Assembly (NCBI GenBank): GCA_036676415.1
Contig: JAKFCX010000025.1
Location: 177,441 to 241,440, forward strand
Length of the DNA stretch: 64,000 bases
Source: JAEZDC01 sp036676415
GTDB lineage: Bacteria; Bacteroidota; Bacteroidia; Chitinophagales; Chitinophagaceae
Direction of reading: 5' to 3'
The notes beneath the pieces were generated by a model. The model was given only the letters and a program-made list of their open reading frames with translations. It was not told the origin of the DNA and ran no database searches. The position numbers and the translations under genes are program-made. Below, piece by piece: positions 44,601 through 52,952 of this stretch. The stretch's first letter is position 1, and each line of letters starts with the position of its first letter.

Positions 44601-45255
44601 GATGAGCATTCACAGCATCCATGTCTATCATCGCTTCTATCACATCGTCTGACAATACTTCTACCTCTGATATTTCATGAGACGTTCTAAAGCCATCAAA
44701 AATATTCAGGAAAGGAATTCTTGCATTGAGTGTGGCAGAATGAGAGATCATTGCCATATCCATTACTTCCTGTGAATTATTACCAAACAACATGGCAAAA
44801 CCGGTAGAGCGAACAGACATTACATCACTGTGATCCCCGAAAATAGATAATGCATGAGTGGCCAAAGCCCTTGCAGCAATATGAATAACGCATGGTGTAA
44901 GTTCTCCCGCTATCTTAAACATATTAGGGATCATGAGTAGTAATCCCTGGGAGGCTGTAAATGTAGTTGCTAAAGTTCCACCTTGTAAAGCACCGTGCAA
45001 AGTTCCTGCGGCACCTGCTTCGCTTTGCATTTCTATTACTCGTGGAACACCTCCGAAAATATTTTTTATGCCTGCAGCACTCCATTCGTCAGCCCATTCA
45101 CCCATTGTGGATGAAGGAGTGATGGGATATATAGCACAAACTTCATTTGTTTTATAAGCGATGTAAGCTGCAGCTTCATTGCCATCCATAATATCAAGTG
45201 TAGCTTTTTTTGAAGGGATGGTTTCGATTGGTTCTGCTATTAAGATGGGCTCCAT
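41686..45255 (-). CDS. nifJ: Pyruvate:ferredoxin (flavodoxin) oxidoreductase
   Basis: A 1,189-residue homodimeric-type PFOR that oxidises pyruvate to acetyl-CoA and reduces ferredoxin or flavodoxin. It has a ThDP pyrimidine domain (YPITPSSTMGEWADEW), two [4Fe-4S] motifs (CTQCGKCFLICPHAAIRP and CTGCQLCVEYCPMASK), the further Cys-rich CSGCGETPYIKL, and the ThDP-binding GDGWAYDIGYGGLDHVL...VYSNTGGQ. I chose the ATG at 45255. The upstream ATG at 45315 would add 20 residues, but a promoter-like TACGTTTG lies inside that stretch. The enzyme is oxygen-sensitive in most bacteria, so this organism probably faces low oxygen at times. Confidence 0.95.
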   Translation of the reverse strand: MEPILIAEPIETIPSKKATLDIMDGNEAAAYIAYKTNEVCAIYPITPSSTMGEWADEWSAAGIKNIFGGVPRVIEMQSEAGAAGTLHGALQGGTLATTFTASQGLLLMIPNMFKIAGELTPCVIHIAARALATHALSIFGDHSDVMSVRSTGFAMLFGNNSQEVMDMAMISHSATLNARIPFLNIFDGFRTSHEISEVEVLSDDVIEAMIDMDAVNAHRDKALSPNNPFIRGTAQNPDVYFQNREASNSYYDNVAGIVKEKMDKLYELTGRRYQLYEYYGHPTPDRVIIIMGSGAGAVQETVDHLNADGERVGMIKIRLYRPFSIKDFIDAIPKSVTGIAILDRCKEPNGLGEPLYMDVVNAFSQFGRSDVKIIGGRYGLSSKEFTPAIVIAVFNQLNKRYPTNHFTLGIKDDVTNLSLDYDKDFTLDTQHLFRGLFFGLGADGTVSANKNSIKIIGEKTDNYIQGYFVYDSKKSGSLTVSHLRFGKNPINSTYLVNSANFVACHHFNYLSKFDILKDAEYGATFLLNAPYSKDEIWQHLPKKIQEEIVHKNLKFYAINAYAEAKETGMGNRINTILQTCFFAISNILPKDEAIAKIKDAIYHSYWKKGDAVVQKNYEAVDKAVSGLYEIDYSQYTIGNKPLEDTVSSDAPDFVKNVLAKIIAGEGDDLPVSAFPADGTYPSGTTKWEKRNIADAVPVWDADLCTQCGKCFLICPHAAIRPKVYDKELLNNAPSSFKHVDPIGKEWDKTKEAYTLQVSTEDCTGCQLCVEYCPMASKTDAYHKAINMFDKTPFQEEEKKNWDFFLSLPEVDRTRVNKNTVKGSQFFQPLFEFSGACSGCGETPYIKLITQLFGEKMIVANATGCSSIFGGNLPTTPWTSNKNGNGPAWANSLFEDNAEFGLGIKLANEKKKETAIRLLKQMAPLVGDDLADVIINAPEQTEAEMITKNEMIKELKHRLEQDGSAPAKNLLHLADFLSEKSMWIIGGDGWAYDIGYGGLDHVLSTGENVNILVLDTEVYSNTGGQKSKSTPIGASAKFAVNGKATGKKDLALQAIAHGTAYVAQIAMGSNDAHALRTIIEAEAYPGPSIVIAYSHCIAHGIDISHGAEEQDFAVKSGYWPLFHYNPMKPEGQRFVIDSKDPSIPLKEFMYHENRFKVIQAKDPELAEAFLQTAEEQKATRWHRLRTLKGL

Positions 45256-45283
45256 ATTCGAAAGTTTGGTGTGATTGAGATCA

Positions 45284-45291
45284 CAAACGTA
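45284..45291 (-). promoter_or_regulatory. -7 element of the PFOR promoter
   Basis: The minus strand reads TACGTTTG, a full match to TAnnTTTG, 28 bases before the chosen ATG. The upstream -33 element is weak. Confidence 0.5.
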
Positions 45292-45315
45292 GACTTTGTA
45301 GTAAGTGGAAAACAT

Positions 45316-45700
45316 GATTGCTATCAGCGAGAGGCTTAAAAAAACACGATTGAAATCAGGTATTCAGGATTGAGAACGATTGCATTACATAAAACCTTGT
45401 TCAAACTATTTGAACCTCTGTGACCCTAATCTTAGTGAGAACGTCCCGACTGTTTTGCTGGCATCAAAAATCACAGGTTGATAATAATCATTCCCTTCAC
45501 TGCTTAGTGTCATTCTTTTAGCTGGTAATCTAAAATAGCTTTGGATTTGTATAAGGGGAAAATAAGAGAACCGGCAACATGATTTTCATCAGGTTTTGGG
45601 ATGACTAATGTCAGTCTTTTAGTTACCTGTAAAAATAGATTTGCATTGGTAAGTATGCGTATAAAAATAATTATTCCAGGGTTTCTTAAATAGAAAATGT
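45316..45700. other. Intergenic region between PFOR and the 115-residue hypothetical gene
   Basis: About 385 bases. It holds TAGATTTG at 45636-45643 (plus strand), a probable -7 element for the next gene. No other feature was recognised. A 72-codon minus-strand frame here has no supporting sign of being real. Confidence 0.45.
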
Positions 45701-46048
45701 ATGGAAATGTGTATAGAACGAGGAACACCGATAAAAGACATTCAGAAAGGATTCAGTGAAATGTATCCATTTCTGAAGATCGAGGTAATCGATAAAAAGC
45801 AGCCTGCAAAGCTGGTTTCGGACAATATTAGTCCGAATGAGCAGCAACATGTGGATATCAGCTCAGGCAGAACGGTGGCACAACTGGAAGAAGATTTTAA
45901 AAAGTTATTGAATCTCCCGATACAATTATTCAGGAGAGCTGGAAACCTGTGGATTGAAACCTCGTTAACACATGACTGGACACTTGACCAGCAGAACAAA
46001 GAAGGCGAATTGTTCAGTAGCCTTTATTCAAATTTTACCCAAAAGTAA
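45701..46048 (+). CDS. Conserved hypothetical protein
   Basis: A 115-residue soluble protein. The N-terminal half (RGTPIKDIQKGFSEMYPFLKIEVIDKK) and the C-terminal half (LEEDFKKLLNLPIQLFRRAGNLWIETSLTHDWTLDQQNKEGE) resemble a small Bacteroidota family of unknown function that I remember only by its pattern. It has no Cys-based motif, no signal peptide and no membrane span. It has its own -7 element and a terminator. It is convergent with the receiver-CRP gene. Confidence 0.72.
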   Translation: MEMCIERGTPIKDIQKGFSEMYPFLKIEVIDKKQPAKLVSDNISPNEQQHVDISSGRTVAQLEEDFKKLLNLPIQLFRRAGNLWIETSLTHDWTLDQQNKEGELFSSLYSNFTQK

Positions 46049-46068
46049 AAATGATTGCTTGCGAATAG

Positions 46069-46100
46069 AAAAGCAGATCAGGGTTGATCTGCTTTTTATT
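46069..46100 (+). terminator. Bidirectional terminator
   Basis: A 12-bp stem AAAAGCAGATCA / TGATCTGCTTTT with loop GGGT is followed by T and then ATTTT. It lies between two convergent genes and has A/T runs on both sides. Confidence 0.85.
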
Positions 46101-46123
46101 TTACACTTATATGTTTAAGGAAA

Positions 46124-47173
46124 TTAATACAAAAGATTTCTGAGTTTCTTCTCATCGAGTATAATGATCTTTCCGTGTTTAATATCGATGAGGCCTTCAC
46201 TTTTGAAATCACTCAACGTTCTGATCAACGATTCTGTTGCTGAACCAATGATATTAGCAAGATTTTCTCTTGATATTTCAAGTGAACCTTTCTCATCCCT
46301 GAATTTGGTTAGTACCTGAACCAATCCATTTGCTACTTTCTTTCTTAAAGAACTATAAGCAAGGTTTAATAAGCTTTCCTCTTTTTCCACAACATTATGC
46401 GTAAGCAATTTGATAAACTGTCTTGCAACAGTTGCATCGTTATTGATCAGTTCCAGGAAATCTTTTCTTGGTATCAGCATCAATTCAGCATCTTCCAGTA
46501 TCTCTGCATTATCTCTATAATTCGTTTCTTCAAGAATAGCGGTATAACCAAAGAAGTCACCTGCACTGTAAATATTTGTGATGAGTTCTTTCAGGTCTTC
46601 ATTGGTACGGCTCACTTTTACTTTACCGCTCATGATAAAGAACACGGCAACTGGTCGTTGTCCTTCAGTGTATAGTGATTGCTTCTTTTTATAAACATTC
46701 ACCTCTCTTTCATCTGAGGTAAGCTGAATTTTACCAGTCTGCTCTGCACTTAACAAAAAGTCGTTAATGCCTTTTGCATCATGCGTAAAATTCTTTTTTA
46801 AAGCATCTGTTTTTTTCAACCTTGCTTCAATAGCATTCAGCAGTTCAATTCCATCGAAGGGCTTGGTAATATAATCATCTGCACCCATTTCCATTCCTTT
46901 TCTGAAATCGGATTTTTCTGACTTAGCCGTTAAGAATATAAAGGGGATTGCTGAGGTTTGTGGGTTCTTACTTAGCATGTGCAATACTCCGTAACCATCC
47001 AGCACAGGCATCATAATATCACATACAATCAGGTCAGGCAATTCACGAAATGCTACTTCAACTCCATCCTTTCCGTTGGGTGCTGTAAAAACCTGGTAAT
47101 TGGATAGTTCCAGTATCTCGGCTGTATTTTCTCTCACATCGTCGTTATCCTCAATTAATAATATCTTTCTCAT
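46124..47173 (-). CDS. Response regulator with CRP/FNR-type output (REC-cNMP-HTH)
   Basis: A 349-residue fusion. The receiver is at about 1-125 with the phospho-Asp at 52 (LIVCDIMMP) and Lys in DDYITKPFDG. Then comes a linker, a cyclic-nucleotide-binding-like beta barrel (VFFIMSGKVKVSRTNEDLKELITNIYSAGDFFG) and a CRP-type winged helix (ISRENLANIIGSATESLIRTLSDFKSEGLIDIKHGKIIIL). I see no Cys set typical of FNR iron-sulfur clusters, so control probably comes from phosphorylation and/or a ligand. It overlaps the upstream kinase by 23 bases. The REC-CRP fusion is uncommon among two-component regulators. Confidence 0.92.
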   Translation of the reverse strand: MRKILLIEDNDDVRENTAEILELSNYQVFTAPNGKDGVEVAFRELPDLIVCDIMMPVLDGYGVLHMLSKNPQTSAIPFIFLTAKSEKSDFRKGMEMGADDYITKPFDGIELLNAIEARLKKTDALKKNFTHDAKGINDFLLSAEQTGKIQLTSDEREVNVYKKKQSLYTEGQRPVAVFFIMSGKVKVSRTNEDLKELITNIYSAGDFFGYTAILEETNYRDNAEILEDAELMLIPRKDFLELINNDATVARQFIKLLTHNVVEKEESLLNLAYSSLRKKVANGLVQVLTKFRDEKGSLEISRENLANIIGSATESLIRTLSDFKSEGLIDIKHGKIIILDEKKLRNLLY

Positions 47174-48416
47174 GGTTGTTGTTTGTTTGTGGTATATGAA
47201 TATAAAAGCTGGTGCCTTTTTCTAATTCGCTGTGCATATCAATGCTGCCAAACATAAGCTCAACGTATTTGGCCACGATATGCAATCCAAGACCTGTTCC
47301 CTGTATATTGGCAGCATTCTTTGCCCTGAAAAAACGTTCGAATAAATGCTCCTGGTCTTCTTTTGAAATACCGATCCCTTCATCTTTTACAGAAAGAACC
47401 ATATCCGTTTCTCCTTTGTTCAACTCAACATATATGGTTGCATTTTCAGGAGAAAACTTAATTGCATTGGATATTAGATTGGTTAGGATATTTCTAAGCA
47501 AAGCCGGATCGGCATAGGCATTGCCTTCTCCTTTATGTATAAATCTTATCTGCTGACCTTTTCGTGTTATCTGTTCAAGGCTGTGGATGGTATTTTCTAT
47601 AACGGCTACACAATCTTCAAAAGGAAGCACTTCCATTTTAGAGCTTACAGAACCTTCTTCCAGTTTACCGAGCGATAAGAAATCTTCAAGTATACTTTTC
47701 ATATCACCTACTGCACCTTTAATACGGTCGATATGTTTCTCTCTTTTTAAACCATCATCCGGGCCATTATATTTCGAAAGAAGGAATGCAGACGAAAGAA
47801 TTGTGCTTAAAGGTGTACGAAATTCATGCGAAGCCATTGTTACAAACCTTGTCTTAAGATCACCCAGCTCTTTTTCTTTTTCCAAAGCCTCACTAACTTC
47901 TTCTTTTGACTTTTCTAATTCCGCAAGCGTTTCCCGCAACATCTTTGTCCTGTTCTCAACTTTTTGTTCGAGTTCAGCATTAAGATGTTTTATCTGTGAA
48001 GTGATATGTTCGAGTTCTGCTTTTTGCTGATAAACAGTGACCTCATTATTCTTACGAATGGTGATATCTATTACAAATGCGATGGCGTAAATTTCATCTT
48101 CTAGTTTATAATTACTCAGGCTTACTTCAACCGGGAATTCTGTACCGTCTTTTTTTAATCCAAACAGGTCTCTGCCAGCACCCATTGTTCTTGGATGTGG
48201 ATCATGATAAAAACGGTTCCTGTCTCCTACATGTTTATGTTTAAACTTGGAGGGAATGAGTATTTCGATCTTCTGCCCTAACACTTCCTCCTTTCTATAG
48301 CCAAATTGCTCTTCTGCCTGGCGGTTGAAATCAATGATCTCTGCGTTTTTATTACAGAGGATAATTCCAATTGTAGCATGATTAAATAAGGCCTCGAATT
48401 GTTGTATATTCTTCAT
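47151..48416 (-). CDS. PAS-domain histidine kinase
   Basis: A 421-residue soluble kinase. The N-terminal PAS domain (FEALFNHATIGIILCNKNAEIIDFNRQAEEQFGYRKEEV ... FPVEVSLSNYKLEDEIYAIAFVIDIT) is followed by a long coiled coil (about 140-205), HisKA with SHEFRTPLST, and an ATPase domain with NLISNAIKFSPE, KDEGIGIS and GTGLGLHIV. No membrane span was seen. I chose the ATG at 48416, since the longer frame adds 49 residues with no domain. It overlaps the receiver-CRP gene by 23 bases, so the two form a cognate pair. The PAS ligand is unknown. Confidence 0.93.
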   Translation of the reverse strand: MKNIQQFEALFNHATIGIILCNKNAEIIDFNRQAEEQFGYRKEEVLGQKIEILIPSKFKHKHVGDRNRFYHDPHPRTMGAGRDLFGLKKDGTEFPVEVSLSNYKLEDEIYAIAFVIDITIRKNNEVTVYQQKAELEHITSQIKHLNAELEQKVENRTKMLRETLAELEKSKEEVSEALEKEKELGDLKTRFVTMASHEFRTPLSTILSSAFLLSKYNGPDDGLKREKHIDRIKGAVGDMKSILEDFLSLGKLEEGSVSSKMEVLPFEDCVAVIENTIHSLEQITRKGQQIRFIHKGEGNAYADPALLRNILTNLISNAIKFSPENATIYVELNKGETDMVLSVKDEGIGISKEDQEHLFERFFRAKNAANIQGTGLGLHIVAKYVELMFGSIDMHSELEKGTSFYIHIPQTNNNHEKDIIN

Positions 48417-48556
48417 GAATGGTGTGCCGTTCTGAAAGCGGTAAAAATATAGAAATTCTTTATTATAAGCTGATTTGCAGCAGATAGGTAGTTGAACCTG
48501 GAACTGCCATCTTTTACCTTTGAAATTGTAATTGTCCTGCTCAGTAAAGTTATAGC

Positions 48557-48592
48557 CGTACAAGAGAGTGACACAACAAAGCTAAATAGCCA
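48557..48592 (+). repeat. Dispersed GTACAAG-type repeat, copy 4
   Basis: CCGTACAAGAGAGTGACACA, then ACAAAGCTAAATAGCC. It lies between the divergent PAS kinase and ECF sigma genes. It differs from the other copies by one base in the core (A for T). Confidence 0.78.
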
Positions 48593-48701
48593 TTCCGGCC
48601 CTTGTAACCACAATATTTCCCTTCTTAAAAAGTTATATTAAAAGCAACGAATCCGAACTTTATGGTATCTGATAATTGTTGTCGACCTAAACTGGGCCCG
48701 T

Positions 48702-49238
48702 TTGACTGAATATGAACTGATAAAAGGCTGTATTAAGCAGGATTCTGCCTGCCAGCGTTTGCTTTTTGAGCAATATGCCGGTAAAATGATGACTGTATGT
48801 CTGCGTTATGCCCATGATTCTATGGAAGCGGAGGACATGCTACAGGAAGGTTTTATTCGTGTGTTCAACTATATTGGCCAGTTTAAGTTTGAAGGATCTT
48901 TTGAAGGATGGATAAGAAGGGTTGTGGTAAATACAGCTTTGAAGCATTTGCAAAAAAAGCGGCTCAGCTTTACCGAGATCAACGACAATAACCAGCAAGC
49001 TCCGAGGCTGGAATCATACGCTTATTCCAATTTAGGTGAAGAGGAACTGATGAAACTGATCACTCAATTACCGGCAGGTTACCGAACCATTTTTAACCTG
49101 AACATAATTGAAGGTTACAGCCATGAAGAGATTGCTAAAATGTTAGATATTCAGCCAAGCACCAGTCGGAGCCAGCTTGTAAAAGCCCGGAAGATGCTTC
49201 AAAACCAAATACTAAACCTGCAGAAAATTGCTGTATAA
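48702..49238 (+). CDS. ECF-type RNA polymerase sigma factor
   Basis: A 178-residue sigma-70-family factor. Region 2 is FEQYAGKMMTVCLRYAHDSMEAEDMLQEGFIRVFNYIGQF with the SFEGWIRRVVVNTALKHLQ segment. Region 4 is LPAGYRTIFNLNIIEGYSHEEIAKMLDIQPSTSRSQLVKARKML. The family's usual N terminus (MTxxELIKGC) begins at a TTG codon; no ATG or GTG lies upstream in frame, so a non-ATG start is likely. It is one base from the next gene, a membrane protein that could be its anti-sigma factor. Confidence 0.92.
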   Translation: MTEYELIKGCIKQDSACQRLLFEQYAGKMMTVCLRYAHDSMEAEDMLQEGFIRVFNYIGQFKFEGSFEGWIRRVVVNTALKHLQKKRLSFTEINDNNQQAPRLESYAYSNLGEEELMKLITQLPAGYRTIFNLNIIEGYSHEEIAKMLDIQPSTSRSQLVKARKMLQNQILNLQKIAV

Positions 49239-49239
49239 T

Positions 49240-50706
49240 ATGACGGACAATATGTTTGACAAATTTGTCAGGGAGAAACTCAAAGATCACCAGAGTACTG
49301 TACCTGCAGGACTATGGGAAAAGATCGAGCTGCGGAAAGACAAAGACCGTAGTGGTGGATTTTTGTCCAGAACAGCTTTGTGGACAGGGTTGTTTTTCCT
49401 GGTAACGATTGCAGGTATCGGGTATATGGTTTTGCAGAGTAATGATGATAATACAGTACAACAGGTTAATCAGGCTTCTACGAATGAAAATGGCTCAGCC
49501 AATATTAAATCAAACAACAACTCCGTTAATTCAACACAGAATACCACACCAGCTTTAATTGACAGTGATAATAGTGCAACAGGTAGCAACTCAGAGAATA
49601 TAGATACTGAGGCAAATAAAACAAGTAGCTTAACTCAAACGAAAATCAACCCTACAGGGGTTTCTTCTACAAATGCTGATGTAAAAATTGACAAGGCAAT
49701 GAGCCATAGAGGTGATAATATTTCTTTTATCACTTCAACGAAAAAGAATAGAAAAAGTCCTTTTGTAACTGCAGGTAAGAATAATAATCAGAATGAACAT
49801 GATTTACTCATACTACAAGAGAATGATGAAGTTGTGAAGTCTTTTATTCCTTTTACACAGGGGAAAACAGCTTATAAATTAGCGAACCTTGGAATATTTG
49901 ATGCAAACAAGAATTATAGTTTATCTGAATTGAAGATTGTTGGCATTGATTGTCCGCCAAACGGCAGATCAAAGAGAAACGACTGGTACCTTGAAGTGTA
50001 CGGCTCACCTGATCTTGCATTAAAATCGGTAAAAGCCAAATCGAATGCAGGTTATGTTTCCAGGAAAGACAGTTCTGAAACACAACAGCTGAGTTATACA
50101 GCAGGATTCAGGGTCAGCAGAACCATCGGCAATAATCTCTTAGTAAAAACAGGTCTTCAGTATTCACAGATCAACGAAAGATTTGATCTTAGAACAGAAA
50201 ATGAAAGAAGGATCACGACTGTTGTTACCATAAGAACGATCGTTGGACAGAATGGTGCAGACAGTACTGTAAGAGACACCACATCGATGGAGCAAATTGG
50301 ATACAGGGTACAAAGAACATATAACAGGTATCGCAGCCTTGACATACCGATTTTGCTTTCTTATGAATTTGGAAACGATCAATTAAAATTTGCAGTAAAT
50401 GCTGGAGCCATTATCAACCTACATTCATGGTATAGTGGAAATTCATTCAATGACTCCCTGGCTGTAGTACCAATCGATTCAAAATCTTCAGGTATCTATA
50501 AACAAAACATCGGTGTTGGATTGTATGCAGGCTTCAGTATTATTAAACCTGTCTCTAATCGTTTTGACCTGTTCCTGGAACCTTACTTCCGGTACAATTT
50601 TTCAAACATGAGCCGTTCTGCAGGTTACACGCAACGATTCAATGCTGCCGGAATATCCTTTGGAATCAGGTACAGCATTAACAAGCAGCGTTCAGGAAAC
50701 AACTAG
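49240..50706 (+). CDS. Membrane-anchored protein with C-terminal beta-barrel, possible anti-sigma factor
   Basis: A 488-residue protein. About 43 cytoplasmic residues (MFDKFVREKLKDHQSTVPAGLWEKIELRKDK) come first, then one hydrophobic span (about 44-64). A long Asn/Ser/Thr/Gln-rich linker (about 65-190) follows. The C-terminal 250 residues are beta-strands of the outer-membrane porin-like kind, ending in GISFGIRYSI. The gene follows the ECF sigma factor by one base, where anti-sigma factors usually sit. If both assignments are right, one chain would link inner and outer membranes. The start at 49240 is chosen over a TTG that overlaps the sigma gene. Confidence 0.75.
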   Translation: MTDNMFDKFVREKLKDHQSTVPAGLWEKIELRKDKDRSGGFLSRTALWTGLFFLVTIAGIGYMVLQSNDDNTVQQVNQASTNENGSANIKSNNNSVNSTQNTTPALIDSDNSATGSNSENIDTEANKTSSLTQTKINPTGVSSTNADVKIDKAMSHRGDNISFITSTKKNRKSPFVTAGKNNNQNEHDLLILQENDEVVKSFIPFTQGKTAYKLANLGIFDANKNYSLSELKIVGIDCPPNGRSKRNDWYLEVYGSPDLALKSVKAKSNAGYVSRKDSSETQQLSYTAGFRVSRTIGNNLLVKTGLQYSQINERFDLRTENERRITTVVTIRTIVGQNGADSTVRDTTSMEQIGYRVQRTYNRYRSLDIPILLSYEFGNDQLKFAVNAGAIINLHSWYSGNSFNDSLAVVPIDSKSSGIYKQNIGVGLYAGFSIIKPVSNRFDLFLEPYFRYNFSNMSRSAGYTQRFNAAGISFGIRYSINKQRSGNN

Positions 50707-50731
50707 TATCTGGGAAATAAGTGAAAGCAAA

Positions 50732-51733
50732 ATGAAAAAGATCATCTGTATATTATCTGTTGTTGTGGTGATGGTGAGTTGTAAAAAAGAGAATTCAAAT
50801 GAATTCTTTCCTTATCCGGGCAATGAATTAAATGATACCACCTGGCACAACATTGTTCCTTCAAATGCAAAAGTGAGACAACTGGATTCTATTTTCAATG
50901 AAGCGCCTTTTTCCGATTCAATTCATATTATGCAAGGTGGCACTTTAGTATTCAATGATTCTCCTGGTTTGATCAGGATTTACTTTCCACCATATTTCTG
51001 TATGATACCTGGTACACTCATCCAGGGTAAAGTAAAAGTTGAAGTGAAGTTGCTGAAAACTAAAGGTGATATGGTGAAGGCTGACCGGCCAACAATGAGT
51101 TATGGCAGTTTGTTAGTTACAGGTGGTGCACTTCACGTTCGTGCAACTTATAATGGACAGGAATTACCAATGACACAAGGAGCTTCTTTAGATATAGAGA
51201 TGATTACAAAGATGAGCAATGCCTCACCATCTCAGCACATGAAAATATTTTATGGTAAAGAGAATGCTTATCCTTCAACTGCTGTACAACAATTCACCTG
51301 GTTGCCTTCAACTGATAGTCTTAACATTGCCTGGTCTTTTACCGATACACTGACTCAACGAAGTGGGTATCTCTTTCAATCAACAAGATTTGGCTGGGTG
51401 AACTGTGATTATTTTTCAGATTCTTCTCAACCAAGAACAAAGGCCGTTGTAACCTTACCACCAAACTTCACCAATGCAAATACGAATGTATATGCAATAC
51501 TTCATTCACCAGACGATATTGTAGCACAGTTAATGGGAGATGCTGTAGCAAAGAATTTCAGCATCAACAATATCTATACTGGCAAGCTCACCACGTTTGT
51601 TTCTATTTCCTACATCGATGGAAATTTATACCTGGGATCGGCACAAACTACGATCACTCAGAACATGAACGTAAATATTGCGCCGCAGCAAAAAACAAAA
51701 CAACAAATCGAAAGTTTTCTGGATAATCTTTAG
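50732..51733 (+). CDS. Lipoprotein of the ECF-sigma operon
   Basis: A 333-residue protein with an SPII signal (VVVVMVSCKKENS, Cys at about 16). The rest is mostly beta-strand with no repeats and no recognised domain (GGTLVFNDSPGLIRIYFPPYFCM, LPSTDSLNIAWSFTDTLTQRSGYLFQSTRFGWVNCDYF). I do not recognise a family. The ATG at 50732 is chosen because it gives a clean lipoprotein signal. It starts 25 bases after the beta-barrel gene and ends the operon before a terminator, so it is a likely member of the ECF regulon. Confidence 0.8.
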   Translation: MKKIICILSVVVVMVSCKKENSNEFFPYPGNELNDTTWHNIVPSNAKVRQLDSIFNEAPFSDSIHIMQGGTLVFNDSPGLIRIYFPPYFCMIPGTLIQGKVKVEVKLLKTKGDMVKADRPTMSYGSLLVTGGALHVRATYNGQELPMTQGASLDIEMITKMSNASPSQHMKIFYGKENAYPSTAVQQFTWLPSTDSLNIAWSFTDTLTQRSGYLFQSTRFGWVNCDYFSDSSQPRTKAVVTLPPNFTNANTNVYAILHSPDDIVAQLMGDAVAKNFSINNIYTGKLTTFVSISYIDGNLYLGSAQTTITQNMNVNIAPQQKTKQQIESFLDNL

Positions 51734-51755
51734 TTTAGGTAGATGGATAAGAACT

Positions 51756-51779
51756 AAGCCGCTGTCTAGCGGCTTTTTT
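51756..51779 (+). terminator. Terminator of the ECF-sigma operon
   Basis: The stem AAGCCGCT / AGCGGCTT with loop GTCT is followed by TTTT. It overlaps the end of the convergent dehydrogenase gene by 2 bases. Confidence 0.87.
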
Positions 51780-52860
51780 ATTGAAAGGGAACTTCGAGAT
51801 TCTTAGCTAAGTTCATCAGGTCATTCAGCACAGTTTTAACAACAGGAATACCATTTTTCATCCTTTCTGTTTCCATCAATCTTTCAGGATCACCCGGGAT
51901 CAATACTTTATCAAAGCCTTTAGCCGGAGTCGCATTTCTGAAACGTGAGATCCAGTTATCCATGTGTTGCTTAAAATCGGCTGCAGGACGAAATGCATCA
52001 ATCCGCATCGCACCAAAGAAATGTCCAAGACCTTTGCCAGGCATATTTTCAGGCATGGCAATATAAGCCGGAAATGGTGGTGCCCATGGACCGTAACTTC
52101 CACCACTTAATACAGCAGAGAAAATATCAACGACGCTTCCTAGTGCATAACCTTTATGACTTCCATGATCCCTGTCTCCACCTAAAGGCAACATGGCTCC
52201 ATCTTTCTTCAAAGCATTTGCATCTGTAGTTTCATTTCCTTCTTTATCCTGTACCCAACCCAATGGTGCTTCCGCATTTTTTCGCTGGAGTATTTCCAAT
52301 TTTCCATTGGATGCCGTGGTTGTTGCAAAGTCGGCAACAAAAGGAGGTTGTTCATTTGCAGGAATGGCGATTGCAATCGGATTGGTGCCCAACATTTTCT
52401 CTATAGAAAAAGTCGGAGCTACTAAAGCACTTGCATTTGTCATTGCAATACCGATCATATCGTTTTCAAGTGCCATCATTGCATGATAACCTGCAATACC
52501 AAAATGATTACTGTTTGAAACCGCCACCCATCCTGTGCCTGCAACTTTTGCTTTATCAATTGCAATCTGCATTGCTTTGGGTGCAACCACTAAACCAAGA
52601 CCGGCATCTCCATCAACCGATGCAGTAGATGGTGTTTCATGAATGATCTTTATTGCAGGAGTTGCGTTGATTCGTTTTGCCTCCCATAGTCTTACATAAC
52701 CCACCAACCTTGCCACACCATGACTATCGATACCACGAATATCTGCTGACACCAGCACTCTTGCAGCCAATACAGCATCAGCTTCGCTGCAACCTATTTT
52801 GACAAACACATTTTTTGAGAAATCAAACAACTGATCATAGGTAAATAATCTATCGCTCAT
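51778..52860 (-). CDS. Ldh_2-family NAD(P)H oxidoreductase (malate/L-lactate dehydrogenase-like)
   Basis: A 360-residue protein of the Ldh_2 family, unrelated to classical Rossmann dehydrogenases. Typical segments are DIRGIDSHGVARLVGYV (with the catalytic His), GLVVAPKAMQIAIDKAK, VAVSNSNHFGIAGYHAMMAL and the KGYALGSVVDIFSAVLSGG cofactor segment. Members oxidise malate, lactate, ureidoglycolate or similar 2-hydroxy acids; the exact substrate cannot be told. The gene is convergent with the ECF operon and sits alone. Confidence 0.9.
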   Translation of the reverse strand: MSDRLFTYDQLFDFSKNVFVKIGCSEADAVLAARVLVSADIRGIDSHGVARLVGYVRLWEAKRINATPAIKIIHETPSTASVDGDAGLGLVVAPKAMQIAIDKAKVAGTGWVAVSNSNHFGIAGYHAMMALENDMIGIAMTNASALVAPTFSIEKMLGTNPIAIAIPANEQPPFVADFATTTASNGKLEILQRKNAEAPLGWVQDKEGNETTDANALKKDGAMLPLGGDRDHGSHKGYALGSVVDIFSAVLSGGSYGPWAPPFPAYIAMPENMPGKGLGHFFGAMRIDAFRPAADFKQHMDNWISRFRNATPAKGFDKVLIPGDPERLMETERMKNGIPVVKTVLNDLMNLAKNLEVPFQ

Positions 52861-52903
52861 AGATGCAAGATATAAAAAGATGAATACTGCGTTGAGTGCA
52901 ATA

Positions 52904-52935
52904 AAAAAAGTCCTGCTGTTGAGGCAGGACTTTTT
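52904..52935 (-). terminator. Terminator of the T9SS surface cluster (minus strand)
   Basis: The stem AAAAAGTCCTGC / GCAGGACTTTTT with a 7-base loop. On the minus strand it ends in a T run. It lies 18 bases after the OmpA-family stop. Confidence 0.85.
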
Positions 52936-52952
52936 ATGATTATATCGAACTA

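Noticed and set aside
45510..45728. 72-codon minus-strand frame in the gap before the 115-residue hypothetical gene
   Set aside because: It overlaps the start of a better-supported plus-strand gene and its promoter, and the protein shows no family pattern.
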